Assembly: GCA_964345235.1 (NCBI GenBank)
Contig: CAYFQE010000029.1
Location: forward strand, 1 to 9,401
DNA from: Scatomorpha sp964345235
GTDB lineage: Bacteria; Bacillota; Clostridia; Oscillospirales; Oscillospiraceae
Length of the DNA stretch: 9,401 nt
Reading direction: 5' to 3'
Under the pieces are notes generated by a model. That model saw only the letters and a program-made list of their open reading frames with translations. It did not search any database and had not been told where the DNA came from. Of this stretch, positions 1-6,385 are shown one piece after another. Both the position numbers and the translations under genes were made by a program. Each line of letters starts with the position of its first letter. Position 1 is the first letter of the stretch.

Positions 1-165
1 GAGCAGATGAAAAAGAGCAAAACCCCTATAAGATACAACAGAAAAAGGACAGTGGGCCTTATTTCTGCTGAGGAGATGGCGGAGCTTTTCAGTAAAAAGC
101 TGAAAGTTACAACAATGATTTCGACAGACGAAATGTATCAGCTTGTGGGACTTAAAGAATCGTAA
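1..165 (+). CDS. 3' end of an unidentified gene (partial)
   Basis: An open frame runs from the first base of the window to a TAA at 163-165, giving the last 54 residues of a protein. It is basic near the start (KKSKTPIRYNRKR) and ends in a mixed helical segment (ISAEEMAELFSKKLKV followed by ISTDEMYQLVGLKES). An in-frame ATG at position 7 could start a 52-residue protein, but the sequence upstream is missing, so a ribosome site cannot be judged and a truncated longer gene is at least as likely. I recognise no domain. A strong hairpin follows 16 bases after the stop, which supports this being a genuine gene end. Function unknown. Confidence 0.5.
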   Translation, partial: EQMKKSKTPIRYNRKRTVGLISAEEMAELFSKKLKVTTMISTDEMYQLVGLKES

Positions 166-181
166 AGAAAACAGAAAAAAC

Positions 182-210
182 TGCGGGAGCATGCTCGGCA
201 TGCTCCCGCA
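182..210. terminator. Bidirectional intrinsic terminator
   Basis: A perfect 13-bp inverted repeat (TGCGGGAGCATGC at 182-194, GCATGCTCCCGCA at 198-210) encloses a TCG loop. On the plus strand it is followed by AATTTTC, a weak U tract. On the minus strand the continuation reads GTTTTTTCTGTTTTC, a strong U tract. It lies between two convergent genes (stops at 165 and 227) and can end transcription of both, with the better tail serving the minus-strand MFS gene. Confidence 0.85.
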
Positions 211-226
211 AATTTTCAAGTTTAAT

Positions 227-1423
227 TTAAGGCTTTTTTATAAAGAACTGCAGCACGAATACTGCGGCGCTTAAAGCCATCATTATAATGAAAAGCCCGT
301 TGTAAGAGCCTGTTGCGGTTTGGATTGCGCCGCCCATCAAAGGGCCCAAAATAGATGCGGGGATTACATTCAAGGTTATAACACTGAAGTTGAGAGGATA
401 ATTTTTCTTCCCATAGAATAGAGAAACAAAGGAAGAATTCATCGGAGGAATACTTCCGTAGCCCAAACCCAATATGACAGCGGCAACGAAAAACAGAGGA
501 ATATTTGCGGCGCTATACGAGATCATAAATACGGCAAAGGCAATAAGCATCATAAGAGTTCCGTAAATCATGCTTACACGCCTGCCGAATCTATCGAAAA
601 TCATGCCTACAACAACTCTTCCCAAACCGTTAAATACCGAAACCACGCCCGACGCCAAGGTCGCAAGAGCAACGCTTGCGCCGATATCCTTGATACAGGT
701 GCCGACATGACCGATTATAGCAAGACCGGCTGCTGTGAGAACGGAAGCCCAGATGAAAAAGAGCCAAAAAGAAGTCCTACCTAGCATCTGCAAGGGCGTG
801 AGCTCCAAACCGTGCTCACCGGAGATGCCGCCGGCGTTTGTTTTAGGCTCGGGCAGGACGATGCCTTCTTTGGGCAGTCTGATCCAAAAAGAACAAAGTA
901 GAATAAGTGCCGGAAAAAGAGCGGCAAAGAGCGCAAAGGTTTTTCTCCATCCAATTGCGCCTATAAGCCCCGATGCTAAAGAACCCAAAATCAAGCTGCC
1001 GAGACCGAAACACATCAGAAGTATGCCCGAAACCATGCCGGTTTTGTCGGGGTACCATTTGCTTACAGTGCTTATATCCGCATTATAGCTCAGACCGACG
1101 CCAAGGCCGCAGAAGACCCCGTATGACACATAAAGGCCCGATAGGCTCGAAATTTTAGATGCGCCGAAAAATCCTATTGCAAGAAACAGGGCGGAGAGAA
1201 TAAAAGATATTTTGGGTGAACCTTTTTTCTGAATAAATCCGCTCAAAACATTGCCAAGGCAGTAGCAACTCATAGAAACGGTGAATGCGACAGAGGTCTG
1301 AGCCCTGTTCCAGCCGAATTCGGCCTCCAAAGACGGAGCAAAAATAGACCATGCGTATATAAGGCCTATAAAAAGATAGACCATAGAGCCTGCAATGAGA
1401 GGGGCTGTTCTCTTAACTTTCAT
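227..1423 (-). CDS. MFS transporter, OFA (oxalate/formate antiporter-like) family
   Basis: A 398-residue integral membrane protein of the usual length for a 12-helix major facilitator. The N-terminus (IGLIYAWSIFAPSLEAEFGW, about residues 19-38) is the first helix signature of the OFA family, whose known members carry oxalate, formate, lactate or pyruvate across the cytoplasmic membrane. Residues 123-133 (WYPDKTGMVSG) match the conserved W-(F/Y)-P-D-(K/R)-x-G loop after helix 4. DRFGRR (277-282) is the second-half copy of the MFS loop 2-3 motif. A hydrophilic loop at about 184-216 separates the two six-helix halves. The ATG at 1423 follows an AGGA about 11 bases upstream. It is transcribed alone: the unit before it has its own terminator, and the 182-210 hairpin lies just past the stop. 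The family is confident; the substrate, a small carboxylate, is inferred from the family only. Confidence 0.85.
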   Translation of the reverse strand: MKVKRTAPLIAGSMVYLFIGLIYAWSIFAPSLEAEFGWNRAQTSVAFTVSMSCYCLGNVLSGFIQKKGSPKISFILSALFLAIGFFGASKISSLSGLYVSYGVFCGLGVGLSYNADISTVSKWYPDKTGMVSGILLMCFGLGSLILGSLASGLIGAIGWRKTFALFAALFPALILLCSFWIRLPKEGIVLPEPKTNAGGISGEHGLELTPLQMLGRTSFWLFFIWASVLTAAGLAIIGHVGTCIKDIGASVALATLASGVVSVFNGLGRVVVGMIFDRFGRRVSMIYGTLMMLIAFAVFMISYSAANIPLFFVAAVILGLGYGSIPPMNSSFVSLFYGKKNYPLNFSVITLNVIPASILGPLMGGAIQTATGSYNGLFIIMMALSAAVFVLQFFIKKP

Positions 1424-1456
1424 ATATCAATCCATCCTAAACTTTAGTTAAAATCA

Positions 1457-1485
1457 AGCATATCAAAAATAAGCATAGATTTAAA
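1457..1485 (-). promoter_or_regulatory. Possible promoter of the MFS gene
   Basis: Read on the minus strand, TTTAAA (1485-1480) and TATGCT (1462-1457) are separated by 17 bases, about 33 bases before the ATG. Each hexamer matches the consensus at only four of six positions. The TATGCTT of the -10 box is repeated 15 bases upstream. Since the preceding operon ends in a terminator, a promoter must lie in this stretch, but this exact site is tentative. Confidence 0.3.
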
Positions 1486-1505
1486 TAAGCGCCGGCTAAT
1501 ATAAA

Positions 1506-1536
1506 AAATATTGCCGCCATTTTGGCGGCAATATTT
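1506..1536 (-). terminator. Intrinsic terminator of the methyltransferase-FmdE unit
   Basis: A perfect 14-bp inverted repeat, AAATATTGCCGCCA (1506-1519) and TGGCGGCAATATTT (1523-1536), has a three-base loop. Read on the minus strand, the GC core is followed by a run of U (AATATTTTTTAT). It begins 17 bases past the FmdE stop, so it ends that unit and insulates the MFS gene. Confidence 0.85.
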
Positions 1537-1553
1537 CTCTTTATCTTATGTTT

Positions 1554-2069
1554 TTATCTGGTCTTTTCCTCACAGGTCATGCAGACAGGCTCCCCGTTTA
1601 AAATTCTCAAATGCGTTTCTTTGCAACTCTCTCCGCACAAAGAGCATTTTCCGCTCCCCACAGGCTTATAGACATCCGGCGGTGCGGTAAGGCTCGTTTC
1701 GCTCTGAACAAAAATTTCATCAAAGGGAGCGGTAAGTATATAGTCTTTCATTTCGTCTCGGCTCATGCCGTCGGGCCAAGCTTTCACAGAGAGCCTCACG
1801 CTCTTTGAGCTTTCGCGGTCATAAAAGTTGAAGGCAGATTTTCCCATGTCTTTAATCTCAAGATTGCCGTTGCCCAAGGTCGTGCCGAATACCACCTGTA
1901 CGCCGTCAAGATAGCAGGCTCTGCCCTCGGCTATGCAGTAGAGATGATGACCTGCGCTTTTAATGTCCAATATGCGCCTTGCCTCAAAGCCTGCTCTAAC
2001 TCCTATAGCCAGTCCGGGGCAGTAGTGCCCGTGTAAAACTCCCGCCTTTTCATATAACTCACGAATCAT
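1554..2069 (-). CDS. FmdE-family zinc protein
   Basis: A 171-residue soluble protein of the FmdE family, named after subunit E encoded with molybdenum/tungsten formylmethanofuran dehydrogenase in methanogens; stand-alone copies are common in anaerobic bacteria and their role is unsettled. The family hallmark HGHYCPG is at residues 13-19, with H13, H15 and C17 as likely metal ligands. C52 and the FGTTLGNGNL segment (61-70) match the second conserved block, but the cysteine usual in its G-C-T-x-G is Thr63 here. The C-terminus forms a four-cysteine zinc finger (C142, C145, C163, C166; CSLC and CMTC). The ATG overlaps the upstream methyltransferase gene by 11 bases, with GAGGA six bases before it, so translation is probably coupled. 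The neighbouring divergent importer suggests a role in handling a metal or metal cofactor, but this is inference. Confidence 0.85.
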   Translation of the reverse strand: MIRELYEKAGVLHGHYCPGLAIGVRAGFEARRILDIKSAGHHLYCIAEGRACYLDGVQVVFGTTLGNGNLEIKDMGKSAFNFYDRESSKSVRLSVKAWPDGMSRDEMKDYILTAPFDEIFVQSETSLTAPPDVYKPVGSGKCSLCGESCKETHLRILNGEPVCMTCEEKTR

Positions 2070-2856
2070 TATCGTTCCTCGCTTTCCAATATATCCAAAG
2101 TACTTTTGCGTTCACATTATCGACTACTTCTGCATTTTCTCCATAGGTCTCGACCATGTACTTTACAGCTTTTTCTTTGAGTTCCTCGCCGTTTTCCTGT
2201 GCAGAAAAACTGTTTCTGTAAAGATAGTCCGCCTCTTCCTCGATAGAACGGGTATCGGACCAGTTGTAGTCGGTGTGTTTCACATGGGGGGTATACCCCG
2301 CTCTCGAAACCTCTTCGATGATTTTAGCACACTCTCCCTTCATATCCCAGAAAAACTTTTCCTGCGGCTCATAAGCTATAGCCTCAAAAAGCTTTTTTCT
2401 GAAGGGCTGCTCCCAATCAAAAAACCTTGATAGAAAGCAAAAACCGCGGCTTATACTACTCATTTTGCGGACAGAATCTTCATCATGTACAGCGGGGGAG
2501 AACATGGCTGTTGCAAGGTCAAAGCCGCCGAGGAGAGCCTCGTGGTCTAGTTCGAGCTCATTGAAATCGGCTCTAAAGGCAGTCCAATTTTCATAAGGCG
2601 CCATATTTTCCTTGACAAAGCGAATCATTTCGTCCGAGATGTCTGTGAGTGTCACATCGCAGCCGAGCTCAGCAAAATACTTGCCGAAAACGCCTGCGCC
2701 GCAGCCAATGTCAATAACTCTAAAGCCGGGAGAGAGCATCTCGTTCTCCTGTAAAAAAGAGAGCAGAGAAGCCTCGTACTCATTTAGTCCCAGCTTAAAA
2801 GTTCTCTGGTAATCTACCGCCGAGCGGTTCCACTTTGTTCTTTCGCTTTCATCCAT
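2059..2856 (-). CDS. Class I SAM-dependent methyltransferase
   Basis: A cytoplasmic protein of 265 residues with a Rossmann-fold methyltransferase domain. Motif I, VIDIGCGAG, is at residues 47-55. The acidic residue ending the next strand (LTDIS, D72) should bind the ribose of SAM, RADF near residue 97 fits the adenine-contacting motif, and FDLATAMFSPAVHD (112-125) is the motif IV region. The C-terminal half, rich in aromatic and acidic residues, probably forms the substrate cap. The start is placed at the ATG at 2856, because AGGTG lies nine bases before it; an in-frame GTG at 2868 lies inside that same ribosome site and has none of its own. The gene overlaps the FmdE gene by 11 bases and is divergent from the importer operon. 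The acceptor is unknown; the context allows a metallophore, a corrinoid or an imported ligand. Confidence 0.8.
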   Translation of the reverse strand: MDESERTKWNRSAVDYQRTFKLGLNEYEASLLSFLQENEMLSPGFRVIDIGCGAGVFGKYFAELGCDVTLTDISDEMIRFVKENMAPYENWTAFRADFNELELDHEALLGGFDLATAMFSPAVHDEDSVRKMSSISRGFCFLSRFFDWEQPFRKKLFEAIAYEPQEKFFWDMKGECAKIIEEVSRAGYTPHVKHTDYNWSDTRSIEEEADYLYRNSFSAQENGEELKEKAVKYMVETYGENAEVVDNVNAKVLWIYWKARNDNDS

Positions 2857-2865
2857 AGATATGTG

Positions 2866-2870
2866 CACCT
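2866..2870 (-). promoter_or_regulatory. Ribosome binding site that decides the methyltransferase start
   Basis: AGGTG on the minus strand, nine bases before the ATG at 2856. The alternative GTG start at 2868-2866 is the last three bases of this element and would have no site of its own, so the shorter protein is preferred. Confidence 0.65.
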
Positions 2871-2997
2871 GCTTAAATTGTTTTGTTGATTATGCTTTGT
2901 TATTCGAAACTAAAATATACCTAGTGTCAGCTCATGTGAATTTTAGAGCTTTTTATCCAACGCCTTTAATTCTACTTGAAGAGCTAAAAAACACAAG

Positions 2998-3073
2998 CCC
3001 CCAGGGGGGATGTGCAAGCTGATAGTATAGACAGTGAAACTGAATAATTTGAAATAATAACCCCCCTGGGGGG
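2998..3073. promoter_or_regulatory. Pair of G-tract dyads, candidate operators or long-range stem
   Basis: Two near-palindromes are present: CCCCCAGGGGGG at 2998-3009 and CCCCCCTGGGGGG at 3061-3073. Their centres lie 64 bases apart, close to six turns of B-DNA. Because the centre base is A in one and T in the other, the left copy is the exact reverse complement of 3061-3072, so the pair can form a 12-bp all-GC-plus-one stem around a 51-base loop. Dyads of this kind (C tract, one or two bases, G tract, AT-rich flanks) resemble operators of the CsoR/RcnR/FrmR family, whose members sense copper, nickel/cobalt, formaldehyde or persulfide. The location upstream of an importer and between divergent genes suits control of both units. 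No such regulator is coded in the window. Confidence 0.5.
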
Positions 3074-3140
3074 TTGCGGAGCTTCGGTTTAGTTGCTATC
3101 CTCGAAAGCGGAGTTTGAAAAAACCTAACTATTATTTAGG
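3061..3140 (+). promoter_or_regulatory. Potentially structured 5' leader of the importer operon
   Basis: After the second G-tract dyad the plus strand contains a C(UUCG)G tetraloop at 3082-3087 with weak A-U/G-U flanks. A hairpin at 3099-3112 closes a GAAA tetraloop with one mismatch (TCC at 3099-3101 with GGA at 3110-3112, and C3103 with G3108). CCTAA/TTAGG (3124-3128 with 3136-3140) forms a small stem ending four bases before the ribosome site. GCGGAG occurs twice (3076-3081 and 3108-3113). CCTC at 3100-3103 could alternatively pair with GAGG of the ribosome site at 3145-3148. I could not match this to the conserved core of any riboswitch I know, so it stays a candidate. Confidence 0.3.
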
Positions 3141-3155
3141 GTAAGAGGTGTTTTA

Positions 3156-3947
3156 ATGGGTCTTGAAGTTAAAGATTTAAGCTTTAAGTACGAAAAAGAA
3201 ATTTTAAAAGATATATGCCTTAAATTGGAAAAAGGCTCTTTTTGTGCGCTTCTGGGAGTAAACGGAAGCGGAAAATCCACACTGCTTAAAAACATTATAA
3301 ACATACTTAAACCCTATAAAGGCTGTGTATATTATGACGGAAAGGACATAAAAGATTATAAGCGGCGCGAGCTTGCTCAAACGATGTCCTATGTGGCTCA
3401 AAACGAAGCCGTTCAAAGGGTTAGGGTTTACGATTCGATTTTAATAGGCAGAAAGCCGTATATTAAATATTTTCCCACCGAAGACGACCATAAGATAGTG
3501 TGCGAAATTATGGAGTATCTGGGGCTTCAGGAATTTGCGCTCAGATACACCGATGAGCTCAGCGGCGGAGAGGCTCAAAAGGTTTTAATAGCCCGCGCCC
3601 TCGCTCAGGAACCCGAGGTTCTTCTGCTCGACGAACCAACCTCGGCGCTCGATCTTAAGAATCAGCTCGATGTAATGGATATGGTAAAAAAATATTGCGA
3701 ACACAACAGCATAATGACCATAATATCGATTCACGATATAAATCTCTCTCTCAGATACGCCACCGATTTTATACTGCTTAAGGATAAAGAGATTTTCAAA
3801 TACGGCGGCTTAGAGGTTATCACGCCGGAGAATATATCCGAGGTTTATCAGATAGACCTCAAAATATATGAGCTCGATGGCGGAATGTTTGTGGTGCCTA
3901 TAAGGCAGCTTACCGAAGTTGCCGATTCAGAGAGAAGGGTTGGATAA
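3156..3947 (+). CDS. ABC transporter ATP-binding protein, FecE/BtuD type
   Basis: A 263-residue cytoplasmic ATPase of the family powering uptake of iron-siderophores, heme, corrinoids and, in some members, molybdate or tungstate. All motifs are intact: Walker A GVNGSGKST (34-42), Q-loop glutamine 82, signature LSGGEAQ (135-141), Walker B VLLLDE (155-160) with catalytic E160, D-loop SALD (163-166), and H-loop H193 (ISIHD). Two copies should dimerise against the permease coded next. The ATG at 3156 has AGAGGTG at 3144-3150, five bases upstream. It is first in a three-gene operon and its stop lies four bases before the likely permease start. The family is certain; the substrate cannot be told from the ATPase. 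Confidence 0.93.
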   Translation: MGLEVKDLSFKYEKEILKDICLKLEKGSFCALLGVNGSGKSTLLKNIINILKPYKGCVYYDGKDIKDYKRRELAQTMSYVAQNEAVQRVRVYDSILIGRKPYIKYFPTEDDHKIVCEIMEYLGLQEFALRYTDELSGGEAQKVLIARALAQEPEVLLLDEPTSALDLKNQLDVMDMVKKYCEHNSIMTIISIHDINLSLRYATDFILLKDKEIFKYGGLEVITPENISEVYQIDLKIYELDGGMFVVPIRQLTEVADSERRVG

Positions 3948-3951
3948 GCAA

Positions 3952-5043
3952 ATGAGTTGTAAGGAAAAAGTATTAGAGCAAGTTCCCGAAAGGAACAGCA
4001 CGATTGAATATAAAGGTTATCAAAGGAAGATAATCAATATTCTTATTTTAATGGCAATTTCTATAGTTGTTTTGATGTATGTGGTCCTCAAAATGGGCGT
4101 TTCCGATATAACGATGCAGAACATCGTAGAAACTCTCTTGGGCAAAGGCACAGATGTTATGAAAACAATAATCTGGAAGATAAGGATGCCTAGAATAGTC
4201 GGAGCTGTTGTTGCGGGAGCGGCGCTCTCGCTCGCCGGCTGCATCATGCAAAACAACCTTAAAAACCCGCTTGCTTCCCCCTCAACTCTTGGTGTTACGA
4301 GTGCGGCGGCTTTCGGCGCAAACTTTGCAATAATTTTTTTGGGTTCAGGAAGCTTCCAGAGCGGAAACTCCGATGCGGTTATGATAGTTCACCCCTATGT
4401 TGTAACTCTCAACGCCTTTATATTCTCAATGGTAGCCGTTTTTATTATCATGGCGCTTGCCAAACTGCGTATGTTCACTCCGAATGTGATAATCCTCGTC
4501 GGTGTGGCTATAAGCTCGCTTTTCGGTGCGGGAACAACATTTCTGCAATATTTTGCCAATGAGGAAAAGCTCGCAACGGCGGTATTTTGGACCTTCGGAA
4601 ATTTAGGCAGAGTTTCGTGGAAAGAATTGGGCATAATGAGCACGGCTTTAGTTGCGGCATCCGTCTATTTCATGTTCCGAAGCTGGGACTACAATGCCAT
4701 GATTAACGGAGACGACTGCGCCAAAAGTCTTGGAGTAAACACCCGAAATGTCAGGCTCGGCGGCATGTTTTTCTCATCCTTGCTGGTTGCAATCGCCGTT
4801 TCGTTTATGGGCATAATCAGCTTTATAGGCCTTATAAGCCCGCAGATAATGAGGAGAATAATAGGAAACGACCACAGATTTTTAATACCCGGTTCGGCTC
4901 TTTTCGGAAGCCTTATACTTCTTGTTTCTGATACGGTAGCTCGAACAATCATCTCGCCGGTAATCCTTCCGGTCGGAGTTATTACATCTTTCATGGGCGC
5001 TCCACTATTCATATATATACTTATGCGCGACTATAAAAATTAG
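3952..5043 (+). CDS. ABC transporter permease, FecCD/BtuC family
   Basis: A polytopic permease of 363 residues, a normal length for the family. The first membrane segment is at about 27-47. The family block RMPRIVGAVVAGAALSLAG (78-96), followed by MQNNLKNPLASPSTLG (99-113), matches the R-x-P-R ... G-x-x-Q-x-x-x-x-NPLA-x-P-x-x-LG pattern of BtuC/FecCD proteins. GLISPQIMRR (293-302) is the cytoplasmic coupling helix that contacts the ATPase; the histidine usual after Pro is Gln here. One permease gene implies a homodimer. The start is placed at the ATG at 3952; an upstream in-frame TTG at 3919 lies within the ATPase gene and shows no ribosome site. GGAT (3942-3945) or the more distant AGAAGGG (3933-3939) may serve the ATG. 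The solute-binding gene follows after 11 bases. Confidence 0.9.
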   Translation: MSCKEKVLEQVPERNSTIEYKGYQRKIINILILMAISIVVLMYVVLKMGVSDITMQNIVETLLGKGTDVMKTIIWKIRMPRIVGAVVAGAALSLAGCIMQNNLKNPLASPSTLGVTSAAAFGANFAIIFLGSGSFQSGNSDAVMIVHPYVVTLNAFIFSMVAVFIIMALAKLRMFTPNVIILVGVAISSLFGAGTTFLQYFANEEKLATAVFWTFGNLGRVSWKELGIMSTALVAASVYFMFRSWDYNAMINGDDCAKSLGVNTRNVRLGGMFFSSLLVAIAVSFMGIISFIGLISPQIMRRIIGNDHRFLIPGSALFGSLILLVSDTVARTIISPVILPVGVITSFMGAPLFIYILMRDYKN

Positions 5044-5054
5044 GAGAAATCACA

Positions 5055-6227
5055 ATGAAATCAATGCTGAAAAAGTATCTTTCGCTTCTTCTGGCTATTA
5101 TGCTGTTCATGTCGCTGGCGGCATGCGGGGCAAACGACAAGGCGGCTGAAGAAAAGCCTGCCGAGCCTGTAACACAAGCCGAGACTGAAGAAAAGATAGT
5201 TTTCACAGACATGGCCGGAAGAGAAATAACTCTCGAAAAGCCTGCAACCCGCGCCATCGCGGACAGCCCCAACACACTCAGACTCTACACCTATGTAATG
5301 GGCCCCGAGAATCTTTTGGGAATTTCGCCGAGAGATGTAAAAGGTGCCAGAAGAATGCCCTATGCCATCGCCAACCGCGAAGAATTTATGAAGTTAAAGC
5401 ACTTCGGTGGCGATTATTCGGTAAATAACTTTGAAGAAGTTCTGCTCGAGCAGCCCGACATTTTCTTCTCTTCAAGCAAAGAAGCTGCCGAATACGACAA
5501 GATTCAGGAGCAAATCTGCGCTCCCGTTGTTGCTCTCAATCAGGGCGGCGGAGTTGTCTTCGACCCCATACTCTATCAGTCAATAGAAATCATCGGCAAG
5601 GCCATGGGCAGGGAAGAGAGAGCTCAAGAAGTCATCGACTACATGGAGGGCCTCAAAAAGGATCTCAACGACAGAACAAAGGATATTCCCGAGGACGAAA
5701 GAGCCCTGGTTTATGCGGGCGGACTTGCATGGAACGGACCTCACGGAATTGAGGGCACAAGAGAAAACTATCCCCTTTTCGATGCTGTAAACGCTAAGAA
5801 TGTTGTAACGGGAATAAACAAAGACGGCCTAGTTGAGATTGATAAAGAACAGCTCCTCGAGTGGGACCCCGAGTTTATTTTCATCGACCTTGCCAGCATC
5901 GACCTAATCCAAAACGACTTTAACCAGAACCCCGCTTTCTACAAGTCGCTCAGAGCCTTTAAAGAAGGCAAGGTATATGCGCAGCTGCCCTTCGTGTGGT
6001 GCAATGTCAATGTCGATACAGCTATGGCAAACGCCTTCTACATAGGCAAAATGGTGTATCCCGACAAGTTTGAAGATGTCGATCCCATAAAGAAAGCCAA
6101 CGAAATCTACAAGTTCCTCGTAGGCCGCGAAGTCTATGACGAGCTCGTAAAAGATGAGTTCGGAGGCTTCCAGCAGGTAACACTCGAAGACCTCGAGGCA
6201 AACAAATTCTTTAAAGCTGCAAACTAA
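5055..6227 (+). CDS. Solute-binding lipoprotein of a metal-chelate-type ABC importer
   Basis: A 390-residue extracellular lipoprotein. A basic start (MKSMLKKY) and hydrophobic helix end in the lipobox LAAC with C24 as lipidated cysteine, followed by an E/A/P-rich tether to about residue 46. The mature part is a helical-backbone binding protein like BtuF, FhuD and MolA: MAGREITLEKPATRAI (53-68) is the typical opening, LLEQPDIFFSS (130-140) the conserved strand of lobe one, and LLEWDPEFIFID (267-278) its counterpart in lobe two. R99, R100, Y103, W226, H230, R236, Y239, W315 and C316 lie in conserved-looking loops and are candidate ligand contacts. AGGAG (5042-5046), eight bases before the ATG, overlaps the permease stop. 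The ligand is undetermined: siderophore, heme, corrinoid, nickel or cobalt chelate, or molybdate/tungstate all fit. Confidence 0.88.
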   Translation: MKSMLKKYLSLLLAIMLFMSLAACGANDKAAEEKPAEPVTQAETEEKIVFTDMAGREITLEKPATRAIADSPNTLRLYTYVMGPENLLGISPRDVKGARRMPYAIANREEFMKLKHFGGDYSVNNFEEVLLEQPDIFFSSSKEAAEYDKIQEQICAPVVALNQGGGVVFDPILYQSIEIIGKAMGREERAQEVIDYMEGLKKDLNDRTKDIPEDERALVYAGGLAWNGPHGIEGTRENYPLFDAVNAKNVVTGINKDGLVEIDKEQLLEWDPEFIFIDLASIDLIQNDFNQNPAFYKSLRAFKEGKVYAQLPFVWCNVNVDTAMANAFYIGKMVYPDKFEDVDPIKKANEIYKFLVGREVYDELVKDEFGGFQQVTLEDLEANKFFKAAN

Positions 6228-6263
6228 ATAAGGTTATTGCGTCTCGTTTTTTCTCCCTAAAAA

Positions 6264-6294
6264 GCCGGCGCCGCTCTAAAAAAGCGGCGTCGGT
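6264..6294 (+). terminator. Intrinsic terminator of the importer operon
   Basis: A 12-bp stem (6264-6275 with 6283-6294) includes two G-U wobbles in the plus-strand RNA and a loop of CTAAAAA. GATTTTAT follows. The U tract is short, but the stem starts 36 bases past the last importer stop and precedes a separate promoter. Confidence 0.7.
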
Positions 6295-6333
6295 GATTTT
6301 ATGCGATAAAACCAAGTGACTTAATTGGCAGAC

Positions 6334-6362
6334 TTGAAATTAAGCCCGCAATCTAGGATAAT
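6334..6362 (+). promoter_or_regulatory. Sigma-A-type promoter of the HAD phosphatase gene
   Basis: TTGAAA (6334-6339) and GATAAT (6357-6362) are separated by exactly 17 bases, each matching five of six consensus positions. The start codon lies 23 bases after the -10 box, giving a short leader. The site follows a terminator, as expected for a new unit. Confidence 0.75.
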
Positions 6363-6374
6363 AAAGAAAAAAAC

Positions 6375-6378
6375 GGAG
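6375..6378 (+). promoter_or_regulatory. Ribosome binding site that decides the HAD gene start
   Basis: GGAG lies seven bases before the ATG at 6386 but only one base before the in-frame ATG at 6380. The spacing favours the second ATG, which also gives the family-typical start MKYKTVIFDLDGT. Confidence 0.65.
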
Positions 6379-6385
6379 TATGTTT

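Larger units (their letters stand above)
2857..3155. other. Divergent intergenic region between the methyltransferase and importer operons
   Basis: This 299-base stretch contains no credible gene. The left part (2871-2990) is AT-rich and should carry the minus-strand promoter; TATATT at about 2914-2919 on the minus strand is the best -10 candidate, but no well-spaced -35 box accompanies it. A short inverted repeat, TTTTAG (2941-2946) with CTAAAA (2984-2989), is present. The right part (2998-3150) holds two G-tract dyads, several small hairpins and the ribosome site of the importer operon. I could not fix a plus-strand promoter with confidence. Confidence 0.7.

Noticed and set aside
2857..2868. 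GTG start adding four residues (MHIS) to the methyltransferase
   Set aside because: The GTG lies inside the AGGTG ribosome site that serves the ATG at 2856, and there is no other site upstream of it.
2871..3155. Cobalamin, TPP, yybP-ykoY or NiCo riboswitch
   Set aside because: I looked for the conserved core sequences of these classes as I remember them and found none. Moco/Tuco could not be excluded by eye and is left as a search to run.
3919..3951. TTG start of the permease overlapping the ATPase gene by 29 bases
   Set aside because: No ribosome site precedes it, and the added residues are the off-frame reading of the ATPase end. The ATG at 3952 gives a normal family N-terminus.
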